Assembly: GCA_910584645.1 (NCBI GenBank)
Contig: CAJUAU010000018.1
Location: forward strand, 1-58,715
Source of the DNA: an uncultured Eubacterium sp.
Lineage (GTDB): Bacteria > Bacillota > Clostridia > Lachnospirales > Lachnospiraceae
Direction of reading: 5' to 3'
Length of the DNA: 58,715 bases
Positions 43,142-53,157 of this stretch are shown here, one piece after another (position 1 is the stretch's first letter; the number at the start of each line of letters is the position of its first letter). The notes under the pieces were generated by a model, which saw nothing but the letters and a program-made list of their open reading frames with translations, had not been told where the DNA came from and made no database searches. The translations under genes were made by a program, and so were the position numbers.

Positions 43142-46100
43142 ATGGAGAAAAACAGAATACGTCCTGTCAAAGTGGGCAAAGGCGTCAGAATGAGTTACTC
43201 AAAGCAAAAAGAAGTATTGGAGATGCCAAACCTCATTGCGGTTCAGACAGATTCATACAAATGGTTTTTAGAAGAAGGTTTAAATGAAGTTTTTCGTGAT
43301 ATTTCCCCGATTTCGGATTACAACGGGAATCTCAGCCTTGAATTTGTAAGTTTCGAGCTGTGCAGAGATGATGTGAAATATTCTATTGAGGCCTGTAAGG
43401 AACGGGATGCCACATACGCTGCTCCGCTGAAGGTGAAGGTAAGACTTCACAATAAAGAAACAGAAGAAATCAGTGAGCATGATATTTTCATGGGTGATCT
43501 GCCGCTTATGACTGCTACGGGAACTTTTGTGATCAATGGTGCGGAGCGTGTTATTGTAAGCCAGCTCGTTCGTTCTCCTGGTATTTATTACGGAATTGCT
43601 CATGATAAAATTGGTAAGGAACTGTATTCTTCCACGGTCATTCCAAACCGTGGTGCATGGCTGGAATATGAGACGGACTCCAACGATATTTTCTATGTGC
43701 GCGTAGACCGTAACCGTAAAGTGCCGATCACGGTGCTGATCCGCGCTCTCGGTGTGGGGACCAATCAGGAGATCCTTGATCTCTTTGGTGAGGAGCCAAA
43801 GATCGTTGCCAGCTTTGCCAAAGATGCCTCTGAAAATTATCAGGATGGTCTTCTGGAGCTGTATAAAAAACTTCGTCCAGGCGAGCCCTTGTCTGTAGAC
43901 AGTGCGGAAAGTCTCATAAACAGTATGTTCTTTGATGTGAGACGTTATGATCTTGCGAAGGTTGGACGTTATAAATTCAATAAAAAACTTGCCTTCCGCA
44001 ACCGTATTACCGGATTTACCCTGGCAGAAGATGTGGTAGATGTGATGACAGGTGAAGTTGTGGCGGAAGCAGGAACGGTGATCTCTGAGGAAAAAGCGAC
44101 AGAGATCCAGAACACAGCGGTTCCTTTTGTGATGATACAGACAGAGGAGCGGGTCGTAAAAATACTCTCCAATATGATGGTTGATTTACATGCATTTTTA
44201 CCAAATGCAGATAAAAAAGCGTTAGGTGTGACAGAAGAGGTATACTATCCACGTCTGAAAGAGATTTTGGATGAGTATACGACAGAAGAGGAAAGATACG
44301 AAGCAATCAAAAAGAACATAGCAGATTTAATACCGAAACATATTACAAAGGAAGACATTTTTGCTTCGATCAATTATAACATGCACCTTGAGTATGGAGT
44401 GGGAAATGACGATGATATTGATCATCTGGGCAACCGGCGTATCCGCGCGGTGGGAGAACTTCTCCAGAATCAGTACCGTATCGGTCTGTCCCGTATGGAG
44501 AGAGTGGTTCGCGAGCGTATGACGACGCAGGATGTGGCTACGATCTCTGCCCAGTCGCTGATTAATATTAAGCCGGTGACAGCGGCGGTGAAGGAATTTT
44601 TTGGAAGTTCCCAGCTGTCACAGTTTATGGATCAGAACAATCCATTGTCTGAGCTGACCCATAAGAGACGTCTTTCCGCCCTGGGACCAGGTGGTCTTTC
44701 CAGAGACCGTGCCGGATTTGAGGTGCGTGACGTACACTATTCCCACTACGGAAGAATGTGTCCTATTGAGACGCCGGAAGGTCCGAACATCGGTCTGATC
44801 AACTCCCTTGCTTCCTATGCGAGAATTAACGAATACGGATTCGTAGAGGCACCTTACCGCAAGGTGGATAAGAGTGACCCGGATAATCCGGTGGTTACCG
44901 ATGAAGTTGTATATATGACTGCAGACGAAGAGGACAGATATCATGTGGCGCAGGCGAATGAGGCGCTGGATGAGGATGGACATTTCGTGCGTAAAAATAT
45001 TTCGGGACGTTACAGGGAGGAAACTTCTGAGTTCCAGAGAAATAAGATTGATTATATGGATGTGTCTCCTAAGATGGTATTTTCCGTGGCGACAGCGATG
45101 ATCCCATTCCTGGAGAACGACGATGCGAACCGCGCCCTGATGGGTTCCAACATGCAGCGTCAGGCAGTTCCCCTGCTCGTGACTGAGGCGCCTGCTGTGG
45201 GTACAGGTATGGAGATGAAAGCGGCAGTAGACTCCGGAAACTGCGTAGTGGCAGAGGAAGGCGGTATCGTAGAGCGCGCTGAATCAAACCGTATTCTCAT
45301 TAAGAAAAAAGATGGAAACAAAGATGAATACAAGCTTGCCAAATTTGTACGGAGTAACCAGGGAACCTGTATGAACCAGAGACCGATCGTATCCAAAGGA
45401 GATGAAGTTGAGAAGGGACAGGTTATCGCTGATGGTCCTTCTACTTCCGGCGGGGAGATCGCTCTCGGAAAGAACCCCCTGATCGGGTTTATGACCTGGG
45501 AGGGCTACAACTACGAAGATGCCGTACTTTTGAGTGAGCGGCTGGTACAGGAGGACGTTTATACTTCAGTTCATATCACCGAATATGAGACGGAGGCGAG
45601 AGACACCAAACTGGGACCAGAAGAAATCACCAGAGATGTACCGGGAGTCGGTGATGACGCTCTGAAAGACCTGAATGAGCAGGGAATCATCCGTATTGGT
45701 GCGGAGGTCCGTGCCGGCGATATCCTTGTGGGTAAGGTGACGCCAAAGGGTGAGACCGAGCTGACCGCAGAGGAGAGGCTTCTCCGTGCGATCTTCGGTG
45801 AAAAGGCCAGAGAGGTAAGAGATACTTCCCTGCGTGTTCCTCACGGTGAGTTTGGTATCGTTGTGGATGCCAAGGTATTTACCAGGGACAATGGAGATGA
45901 ACTTTCACCGGGTGTCAATAAGACCGTCCGTATCTATATTGCACAGAAGAGAAAGATCCAGGTAGGAGATAAGATGGCAGGACGTCACGGAAACAAGGGT
46001 GTGGTTTCCCGTGTGCTTCCGGTAGAGGATATGCCATTTCTGCCAAATGGACGTCCCCTGGATATCGTGCTGAATCCGCTGGGTGTGCCTTCCCGAATGA

Positions 46101-46945
46101 ATATTGGACAGGTGCTGGAGATTCATCTGAGCCTTGCTGCCAAGGCACTGGGCTTTAATGTGGCGACGCCGGTATTTGACGGTGCCAATGAGATCGATAT
46201 TATGGATACACTCAAGCTCGCCAACGATTATGTCAATACTCCGCTGGATGAGTTTGAACAGAAATATAAAGACATTCTTGATCCGGAAGTTATGAAATTC
46301 CTTCTTGAAAATGAGGAATACCGCAAAGAATGGGCAGGAGTTCCGATCAAGGAAGACGGAAAGGTTCAGCTTCGTGACGGCCGGACCGGGGAATTCTTTG
46401 ATGGAGAGGTAACCATTGGATTCATGCATTACCTCAAGCTTCATCATTTGGTAGACGATAAGATCCATGCCCGTTCCACCGGACCATACTCCCTGGTTAC
46501 CCAGCAGCCGCTGGGTGGTAAGGCACAGTTCGGAGGGCAGCGTTTTGGAGAAATGGAGGTTTGGGCGTTGGAGGCATATGGTGCCGCCTATACACTCCAG
46601 GAGATCCTTACTGTCAAATCCGATGATGTGGTTGGACGTGTGAAGACCTATGAGGCGATCATCAAAGGAGATAATATTTCTGATCCGGGAATTCCGGAAT
46701 CCTTCAAGGTGCTTTTGAAAGAACTTCAGTCCCTGGCACTGGATGTAACGGTTCTGGATGAGAATGGCGAAGAGATCCAGATGACAGAGACCGTAGAGGA
46801 AGGCACGGTGGAAGATGTATCCGGACTGATAGAGGGAGATAAGTTTGAACTTCAGGAAGAGTCCTTTGAGAGTGCAGGATTTAGAGAAGCTGCGCTGGAG
46901 GATCTGGATGATGACAGCAGCATTGGAGTCGCAGAAGAGTTTTAA
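43142..46945 (+). CDS. rpoB: RNA polymerase subunit beta
   Basis: 1,267 aa from ATG 43142; AAGGAG sits 11 nt upstream and an overlapping in-frame GTG at 43130 falls inside that site. The rifampicin-binding segment (about residues 485-510, with SQFMDQNNP, THKRR and LSALGPGG) matches the susceptible type at the usual resistance positions. The catalytic and DNA-contact motifs (KMAGRHGNKG, GGKAQFGGQRFGEMEVWALE near the C-terminus) are intact. The C-terminal tail of about 60 residues is acidic. rpoC follows 17 nt later. Upstream are duplicated repeats and mobile-type genes, not rplJ-rplL. Confidence 0.98.
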   Translation: MEKNRIRPVKVGKGVRMSYSKQKEVLEMPNLIAVQTDSYKWFLEEGLNEVFRDISPISDYNGNLSLEFVSFELCRDDVKYSIEACKERDATYAAPLKVKVRLHNKETEEISEHDIFMGDLPLMTATGTFVINGAERVIVSQLVRSPGIYYGIAHDKIGKELYSSTVIPNRGAWLEYETDSNDIFYVRVDRNRKVPITVLIRALGVGTNQEILDLFGEEPKIVASFAKDASENYQDGLLELYKKLRPGEPLSVDSAESLINSMFFDVRRYDLAKVGRYKFNKKLAFRNRITGFTLAEDVVDVMTGEVVAEAGTVISEEKATEIQNTAVPFVMIQTEERVVKILSNMMVDLHAFLPNADKKALGVTEEVYYPRLKEILDEYTTEEERYEAIKKNIADLIPKHITKEDIFASINYNMHLEYGVGNDDDIDHLGNRRIRAVGELLQNQYRIGLSRMERVVRERMTTQDVATISAQSLINIKPVTAAVKEFFGSSQLSQFMDQNNPLSELTHKRRLSALGPGGLSRDRAGFEVRDVHYSHYGRMCPIETPEGPNIGLINSLASYARINEYGFVEAPYRKVDKSDPDNPVVTDEVVYMTADEEDRYHVAQANEALDEDGHFVRKNISGRYREETSEFQRNKIDYMDVSPKMVFSVATAMIPFLENDDANRALMGSNMQRQAVPLLVTEAPAVGTGMEMKAAVDSGNCVVAEEGGIVERAESNRILIKKKDGNKDEYKLAKFVRSNQGTCMNQRPIVSKGDEVEKGQVIADGPSTSGGEIALGKNPLIGFMTWEGYNYEDAVLLSERLVQEDVYTSVHITEYETEARDTKLGPEEITRDVPGVGDDALKDLNEQGIIRIGAEVRAGDILVGKVTPKGETELTAEERLLRAIFGEKAREVRDTSLRVPHGEFGIVVDAKVFTRDNGDELSPGVNKTVRIYIAQKRKIQVGDKMAGRHGNKGVVSRVLPVEDMPFLPNGRPLDIVLNPLGVPSRMNIGQVLEIHLSLAAKALGFNVATPVFDGANEIDIMDTLKLANDYVNTPLDEFEQKYKDILDPEVMKFLLENEEYRKEWAGVPIKEDGKVQLRDGRTGEFFDGEVTIGFMHYLKLHHLVDDKIHARSTGPYSLVTQQPLGGKAQFGGQRFGEMEVWALEAYGAAYTLQEILTVKSDDVVGRVKTYEAIIKGDNISDPGIPESFKVLLKELQSLALDVTVLDENGEEIQMTETVEEGTVEDVSGLIEGDKFELQEESFESAGFREAALEDLDDDSSIGVAEEF

Positions 46946-46962
46946 GAATTGGAGGAAGGAAT

Positions 46963-49900
46963 ATGCCACAGGTAAGTGATGTTATACAGGAATCATTAAC
47001 ATACGATAAAATAAAGATTAAACTAGCTTCTCCAAGTAAGATTCGTGAGTGGTCCAGAGGAGAGGTAAAAAAACCGGAAACCATTAATTATAGAACTCTG
47101 AAACCGGAAAAGGACGGTTTGTTCTGCGAGAAGATTTTCGGTCCAAGCAAGGACTGGGAGTGTCATTGTGGTAAATATAAAAAAGTTCGTTATAAAGGCG
47201 TGGTCTGCGACCGGTGTGGAGTGGAGGTAACCAAATCCAGTGTCCGCAGGGAGCGCATGGGACATATCGAGCTGGCGGCGCCGGTATCCCATATCTGGTA
47301 TTTTAAGGGGATTCCCAGCCGTATGGGTCTGATCCTTGATATTTCCCCCAAGGTATTGGAAAAGGTGCTGTATTTTGCAGCCTATATCGTACTGGAATCT
47401 GATGTGAAGGAAATCCAGGTGAAGCAGGTTCTTTCTGAGCAGGAATACCAGAAGGCCAGAGAGGATTTTGGCGATACCTTCCGTGTGGGAATGGGAGCAG
47501 AGTCGATTCAGGAACTGTTACAGAGGATCGATCTGGAGGAGGAATCAAAAGAACTGAAAACGGATCTCAAGACCTCCACTGGACAGAAACGTGCCCGTAT
47601 CATCAAGAGACTGGAGGTCATCGAGGCATTCCGTGAGTCCGGCAACAAACCGGACTGGATGATCCTTACGGTGATCCCTGTGATCCCGCCGGATCTCCGT
47701 CCAATGGTACAGCTGGATGGCGGACGTTTTGCCACCTCAGATATGAATGATCTGTACCGTCGTATCATCAACCGTAATAACCGTCTGAAAAGACTTTTAG
47801 AGCTGGGCGCACCGGATATCATTGTACGAAATGAAAAACGTATGCTTCAGGAAGCAGTGGATGCGCTGATTGACAATGGACGCCGTGGACGTCCGGTGAC
47901 AGGACCGGGTAACCGTGCCCTGAAATCCCTGTCAGATATGCTCAAAGGTAAGCAGGGACGTTTCCGCCAGAATCTTCTTGGTAAGCGTGTGGATTATTCT
48001 GGGCGTTCGGTTATTGTGGTAGGTCCGGAGCTCAAGATTTATCAGTGCGGTCTGCCGAAGGAAATGGCAATTGAGCTGTTTAAGCCTTTTGTTATGAAGG
48101 AACTGGTGGCAAATGGAACCGCCCACAATATTAAAAATGCTAAGAAAATGGTTGAGAAACTGGAACCGGCTGTATGGGATATTTTAGAGCAGGTGATCAA
48201 AGAGCATCCTGTTATGCTGAATCGTGCTCCTACACTTCACCGTCTCGGTATTCAGGCATTTGAGCCGACATTGGTAGAGGGTAAGGCGATCAAACTGCAT
48301 CCGCTGGTATGTACTGCCTTCAATGCTGACTTTGACGGAGACCAGATGGCTGTGCATCTTCCGCTCTCAGTGGAAGCCCAGGCGGAGTGCCGTTTCCTGC
48401 TGCTCTCACCAAACAACCTGCTGAAACCGTCGGATGGCGGTCCAGTGGCAGTGCCTTCCCAGGATATGGTACTTGGTATCTATTATCTGACCCAGGAAAG
48501 ACCAGGGGCAAAGGGAGAAGGAAAAGCATTCCGTAATATGAATGAGGCCATTGTTGCTTATGAAAACCATGAGATCACCCTTCATGCCAAGATTAAAGTG
48601 AGACGTGAGGGTATCAATAAAAAAGGCGAGAAGGAGACCCGGATCATCGAGTCCACTCTCGGACGGTTTATTTTCAATGAGATCATTACCCAGGATCTCG
48701 GATTTGTAGACCGTGAAAAGGACGAGAATTTCCTGAAGCTGGAGGTGGATTTCCATGTTGGAAAGAAACAGCTGAAGCAGATTCTTGAGAAATGTATCAA
48801 TAACCATGGCGCTACGAGAACGGCGGAGACGCTGGATGCCATCAAGTCGCTGGGGTATAAATTCTCCACCAGGGCTGCGATGACAGTATCTATCTCGGAT
48901 ATGGAAGTTCCAGAAGCGAAAAAGAAAATTCTTGCAGATGCAGAGGCGACAGTGGAGGACATCTCCAGGAATTTCCGGCGTGGACTTCTCACCGAGGAAG
49001 AGCGCTACAAGGCAGTTATTGAGACCTGGAAGAATGCCGATGACGATATCACAGGGGCACTTCTGACAGGCCTGGATAAATATAACAATATTTTTATGAT
49101 GGCGGACTCCGGAGCCCGTGGATCTGACAAGCAGATCAAGCAGCTTGCCGGAATGCGTGGACTGATGGCCGATACATCAGGACGTACCATCGAGCTTCCC
49201 ATCAAGTCAAATTTCCGTGAGGGTCTTGACGTATTGGAGTACTTTATCTCGGCTCACGGCGCCCGTAAGGGACTTTCCGATACGGCGCTGCGTACAGCAG
49301 ACTCCGGATATCTGACGAGACGTCTGGTTGACGTATCCCAGGATCTGATCATTCGCGAGACAGACTGTTGTGAGGGTCAGGATGAAATTCCAGGTATGTG
49401 GATCAGTGCCTTTATGGATGGAAAAGAAGTCATTGAGACATTAGAGGAAAGAATTACCGGGCGCTATGCCTGTGAAAATATGTATGATGATGAGGGCAAC
49501 CTCATCGTGAAGGCAAATCATATGATCACACCGAAGCGTGCGGCGAGAATTGTAAATACAAAACCGATCATCGATGCCGGAGATAAGGCGAAGGTGAAGA
49601 TCCGTACGATCCTTACCTGCAAATCCCATATTGGTATCTGTGCGAAATGTTACGGCTCCAACATGGCGACTGGTGAGCCGGTGCAGGTAGGCGAGGCCGT
49701 GGGGATCATCGCTGCGCAGTCCATCGGTGAACCGGGTACACAGCTTACGATGCGTACCTTCCATACCGGTGGTGTGGCAGGAGATGATATCACACAGGGT
49801 CTTCCCCGTGTGGAGGAGCTGTTTGAGGCAAGAAAGCCAAAGGGACTTGCGATCATTTCCGAATTTGGCGGAACGGTAACTCTGAGAGATACCAAGAAAA

Positions 49901-50691
49901 AGCGCGAAGTAATCATCAGTGATGACAAGACCGGTCAGACGAAGGCATATCTCATTCCTTATGGTTCCCGTATCAAAGTAATGGATGGTCAGGAGCTGGA
50001 GGCAGGCGACGAGCTGACAGAGGGTAGTGTCAATCCCCATGATATTTTGAAGATCAAGGGCGTCCGCGCCGTTCAGGATTACATGCTCCGCGAGGTGCAG
50101 CGTGTTTACCGTCTGCAGGGTGTTGAGATCAATGACAAGCATATCGAAGTGATCGTCCGCCAGATGCTTAAGAAGGTTCGGGTTGAGAACAATGGAGATT
50201 CGGATTTCCTTCCAGGTACACTGGTAGATACACTGGAATTTGATGACAAAGTGGAGGAACTGGAAGAAAAGGGACTGGAAGTGCCGGAGGGCAAGCAGAT
50301 CATCCTCGGTATCACGAAAGCTTCCCTTGCTACAAATTCTTTCCTATCGGCAGCGTCCTTCCAGGAAACGACAAAAGTGCTCACAGATGCAGCGATCAAA
50401 GGAAAAGTAGATCCTCTGATCGGTCTGAAAGAGAATGTTATCATCGGTAAGCTGATCCCGGCGGGAACAGGTATGAAACGTTACCGCAACATCGGGCTTC
50501 ACAGTGACCTGGTAGACAGCCTGGAGCCACCGGAACCGGTTCTGGAAGAAGAGGTTGTAAATGAGACCGATGAAGATGATATGCAGAATGACGCGGCAAT
50601 GACGGATGAAACCGAAGCGCTGTTTATGACAGAAGAAGTGGATGAAGGAATTCTTGCTGAAGAAGAAGAGTTGATTCCGCTGGATGAGTAA
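46963..50691 (+). CDS. rpoC: RNA polymerase subunit beta'
   Basis: 1,242 aa. The N-terminal zinc site CHCGKY...CDRCG (about 64-87), the catalytic Mg loop NADFDGDQM (about 455-463), the second zinc-binding segment CKSHIGICAKCYG (about 886-898) and the trigger-loop region QSIGEPGTQLTMRTFHTGG are all complete. The C-terminal 40 residues are strongly acidic, as in RpoB. GGAGG lies before the ATG. It completes the rpoBC operon. A hairpin-rich region and a terminator follow; rpsL, rpsG or fusA are not adjacent. Confidence 0.98.
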   Translation: MPQVSDVIQESLTYDKIKIKLASPSKIREWSRGEVKKPETINYRTLKPEKDGLFCEKIFGPSKDWECHCGKYKKVRYKGVVCDRCGVEVTKSSVRRERMGHIELAAPVSHIWYFKGIPSRMGLILDISPKVLEKVLYFAAYIVLESDVKEIQVKQVLSEQEYQKAREDFGDTFRVGMGAESIQELLQRIDLEEESKELKTDLKTSTGQKRARIIKRLEVIEAFRESGNKPDWMILTVIPVIPPDLRPMVQLDGGRFATSDMNDLYRRIINRNNRLKRLLELGAPDIIVRNEKRMLQEAVDALIDNGRRGRPVTGPGNRALKSLSDMLKGKQGRFRQNLLGKRVDYSGRSVIVVGPELKIYQCGLPKEMAIELFKPFVMKELVANGTAHNIKNAKKMVEKLEPAVWDILEQVIKEHPVMLNRAPTLHRLGIQAFEPTLVEGKAIKLHPLVCTAFNADFDGDQMAVHLPLSVEAQAECRFLLLSPNNLLKPSDGGPVAVPSQDMVLGIYYLTQERPGAKGEGKAFRNMNEAIVAYENHEITLHAKIKVRREGINKKGEKETRIIESTLGRFIFNEIITQDLGFVDREKDENFLKLEVDFHVGKKQLKQILEKCINNHGATRTAETLDAIKSLGYKFSTRAAMTVSISDMEVPEAKKKILADAEATVEDISRNFRRGLLTEEERYKAVIETWKNADDDITGALLTGLDKYNNIFMMADSGARGSDKQIKQLAGMRGLMADTSGRTIELPIKSNFREGLDVLEYFISAHGARKGLSDTALRTADSGYLTRRLVDVSQDLIIRETDCCEGQDEIPGMWISAFMDGKEVIETLEERITGRYACENMYDDEGNLIVKANHMITPKRAARIVNTKPIIDAGDKAKVKIRTILTCKSHIGICAKCYGSNMATGEPVQVGEAVGIIAAQSIGEPGTQLTMRTFHTGGVAGDDITQGLPRVEELFEARKPKGLAIISEFGGTVTLRDTKKKREVIISDDKTGQTKAYLIPYGSRIKVMDGQELEAGDELTEGSVNPHDILKIKGVRAVQDYMLREVQRVYRLQGVEINDKHIEVIVRQMLKKVRVENNGDSDFLPGTLVDTLEFDDKVEELEEKGLEVPEGKQIILGITKASLATNSFLSAASFQETTKVLTDAAIKGKVDPLIGLKENVIIGKLIPAGTGMKRYRNIGLHSDLVDSLEPPEPVLEEEVVNETDEDDMQNDAAMTDETEALFMTEEVDEGILAEEEELIPLDE

Positions 50692-50707
50692 TATTAATAT
50701 GATACCA

Positions 50708-50778
50708 GGGTCAAAAGGTCATGCATTCCATGCTTGCATGGAAAAGCATGACTTTGGGACCCGCAAAACGCCTTTTGC
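50708..50778 (+). other. nested hairpins after rpoC
   Basis: A three-tier stem: GGGTC/GACCC (50708-50712 with 50758-50762), TCATGC/GCATGA and TTCCATGC/GCATGGAA around TT. A second hairpin, GCAAAA/TTTTGC (50763-50778), follows. No T-run, so it may be an mRNA-protecting or processing element rather than a terminator. Confidence 0.6.
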
Positions 50779-50810
50779 ACCCAACATCACAAATATAATT
50801 TAGAAAATAT

Positions 50811-50857
50811 TCCCCTGGTTTGGCCGCTGGAAAGCGACGAAATTGGGGGATTTTTTT
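50811..50857 (+). terminator. probable terminator of rpoBC
   Basis: TCCCC pairs with GGGGA, and a long T-run (TTTTTTT) follows. The middle of the stem is imperfect, so strength is uncertain. Confidence 0.55.
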
Positions 50858-50997
50858 CATTGGTTAAAAGAAACTATACCAATAGTTCCTATGAACCTTA
50901 CCTTTTGCGTGTTTTAAAAATTGTAAGAATATGTTACACTGCTTAAAGCAACTATATTGGTATTTTTTAGAACTAAAAAACGAAAAGGAGAAAAATC

Positions 50998-53025
50998 ATG
51001 AGAAACCAATGGAAAAAGTTAGTCACTTTTATGTTGATTGTTTGTCTGCTGTTTAACAGTATAGTAGCAGCCGGCGTAAAAGATGTAAAAGCAGAGCAGA
51101 GGATAGGGGAGAGCACTGACTCTGATATGTCAGAGGAATATGATGTAAAGCTGATTTATGATGTCACTGGCACATGGGATGGTCACAGTAATGTCGAAGT
51201 AAAGCTCACTAATATCCTGGATGAGAAGATCGAGGATTGGGAAATAAAGATTCCTGCCGATTTTGAGATCAAAAATATCTGGAACGCCAAGGTGGTCTCT
51301 GAACAGGATAATGAGTATATAATACACAATGCGGACTGGAACCAGGATATAGATGTAAAAGGCAGTGTGTCATTTGGGATGACGGTTCAAAGCGATGCAA
51401 AAATAAAACTGCCGGAGTATTGTACCGTAAACAGAATATGTATAAGTGTAGAAGAGGAAAATTATAAATTAGAATACACGGAATACAGCAACTGGGATGA
51501 CAAAGTTAACGGAAAGATCACAATCACGAATACGAGCGACAAGCGGATTGAGGATTGGAGCCTTATGCTGGATGGCAATTTCCAGATCGAAAGTATCTGG
51601 AACGCTGCTATTACCGAAAGTTTTGAGGAAGAAGACGAGCAGGATACATATTATTATGATCTTGAAAATGCCGTGTATAACCAAAATATCGAAGCCGGGC
51701 AGAGTGTGGAATTTGGATTTATCGCAAAATGTCGGGATAAATTAGAGATTACAAATTATGAGTTGTTTGAAATGGGAATGATTTCAGAAGATTATATGGA
51801 AGAAGATCTGGAAGATGAACCAGAATATGGGGATGATGAATTTGTATACGATGCGGACTTCTTTGATTCCCTTGAAGAATATTATGCTTATTTGAACAGT
51901 ATCATGCCAAAGAAAAAGTCATCTGCTAAAAGCAGAGCTTTGCAATCAGCTCCAGAAATAACACCGCAGCCAACACCAGCGGCGACAGTAGCACCAACAC
52001 CGACACCAATATCAGCTACTATAAAACATGAATTGATGTTTAATGGTATTGAAGGAAATAAAGCTGTTCAGAATTATCTTCCATTATCAAATGGAATCTA
52101 TACAATGCAGCGCAATGGTAACGATGTGGTATTAAGGAAAGGTAAACTGGAAGAAAAGGGGTATAGTTCCTTTGTAAAAAAGACAGATATGACTGGATTT
52201 GCCCATGGTGATACCTTTGAACAATTCTTTGTAAAAGGGAAAGAATATTATCTCATCGCGGGAAATGCTTACAAAGAGTTTGGGCGAAATTTATTAATTA
52301 TCTCAAAAAAGAATTTTGACAAAAACATTAATAAAAAAGAGTTTAAATTTGAAAAAAATAGTAAAATGTATCTTCAAATGTCTAAATTGGAATATGCAAA
52401 TAAGAGTGGCAGAAACAATGGCAAGTCGGTAACACGGGTGGCAGGGGCACTTACAGCAGATGGTTCCACGCTGGTTATGTGGAAGCAACTGACAGAAAAA
52501 AAGGGAAAACGCATGGAACTTAGTCTCTATGATATGAAGAAGATCAGAAAGATCATAGGTGGAAAATTTGAGAAGACCTTGTCCTTTGGTGGAAAATTGA
52601 AAAAAGAGTTGAAAAAAGCATGTATTGGCTCAATTCAAAAACATTATTACCAGGATGATATATCAAAACGTTTGTTACATCCCTATACATCTTTTCAGTC
52701 ACTGGATATAGAAAAAAATGGAGGCGGATGGAAGATTTATATAACTGGCGGATGTGAAGGGGCTAATAATCCTTTAACCATTACCAGAATGGATGTCCGC
52801 CGGAAAGGAAAAGGCATTCAGTATAACGCTTTTCGGGAGTTTGTTTCCCTGCCGGCGCTTTTGGAGCAGAATAATTCAGGTATTCCTAAATTTGAGTTAG
52901 AGGGATGCCATGTGGTGGGAAATAATCTGGATTTTGGTGTTGTGGCAAAAAATGAATCTGAAGTAAAGCAATATATTGCCTATGTTCCATTAAACTCGAT
53001 TCAGAGGCCGCTAATAGAAAAATAA
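50998..53025 (+). CDS. secreted CBM2-like / helveticin-J-like fusion protein
   Basis: 675 aa. Signal peptide (about 1-32). Two CBM2-like beta-sandwiches lie at about 48-133 and 158-246; each shows the pattern EDW-I...FEI..IWNA and the closing N-x-x-(W/Y)NQ-I...G...FG(M/F). A strongly acidic Asp/Glu/Tyr segment (about 263-300) and a Pro/Thr linker (about 320-340) lead to a C-terminal domain (about 343-666) that matches helveticin J in order: GHTxxxF-like AHGDTFEQF, (S/T)xLEYANKSGRN, then SFQSLDIE and VVGNNLDFGVVAKN. Helveticin J is a class III bacteriocin. It has no LPXTG or export gene nearby. It may be a glycan-targeted lytic or adhesin protein. Confidence 0.75.
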   Translation: MRNQWKKLVTFMLIVCLLFNSIVAAGVKDVKAEQRIGESTDSDMSEEYDVKLIYDVTGTWDGHSNVEVKLTNILDEKIEDWEIKIPADFEIKNIWNAKVVSEQDNEYIIHNADWNQDIDVKGSVSFGMTVQSDAKIKLPEYCTVNRICISVEEENYKLEYTEYSNWDDKVNGKITITNTSDKRIEDWSLMLDGNFQIESIWNAAITESFEEEDEQDTYYYDLENAVYNQNIEAGQSVEFGFIAKCRDKLEITNYELFEMGMISEDYMEEDLEDEPEYGDDEFVYDADFFDSLEEYYAYLNSIMPKKKSSAKSRALQSAPEITPQPTPAATVAPTPTPISATIKHELMFNGIEGNKAVQNYLPLSNGIYTMQRNGNDVVLRKGKLEEKGYSSFVKKTDMTGFAHGDTFEQFFVKGKEYYLIAGNAYKEFGRNLLIISKKNFDKNINKKEFKFEKNSKMYLQMSKLEYANKSGRNNGKSVTRVAGALTADGSTLVMWKQLTEKKGKRMELSLYDMKKIRKIIGGKFEKTLSFGGKLKKELKKACIGSIQKHYYQDDISKRLLHPYTSFQSLDIEKNGGGWKIYITGGCEGANNPLTITRMDVRRKGKGIQYNAFREFVSLPALLEQNNSGIPKFELEGCHVVGNNLDFGVVAKNESEVKQYIAYVPLNSIQRPLIEK

Positions 53026-53065
53026 GAATATAAATTTGGAACAGAGAAACACGTAATAAAAGACG

Positions 53066-53138
53066 GTATGAACGAGGGAAGAGAAAAACGTTTTTGCTGA
53101 CTGTTTCAGAAGCTTTTTCTCTTCGTCTTGTCTCATAC
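53066..53138 (+). other. long hairpin before the LRR gene
   Basis: GTATGA/TCATAC (53066-53071 with 53133-53138) and GAAGAGAAAAA/TTTTTCTCTTC (53078-53088 with 53114-53124). It can end the transcript from 50998 or fold in the leader of the gene at 53158. Confidence 0.5.
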
Positions 53139-53157
53139 GCTTTGGGATGGAGTTATT

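Noticed and set aside
45905..46969. 354-codon minus-strand frame in rpoB
   Set aside because: It is antisense to conserved RpoB motifs and has no independent evidence.
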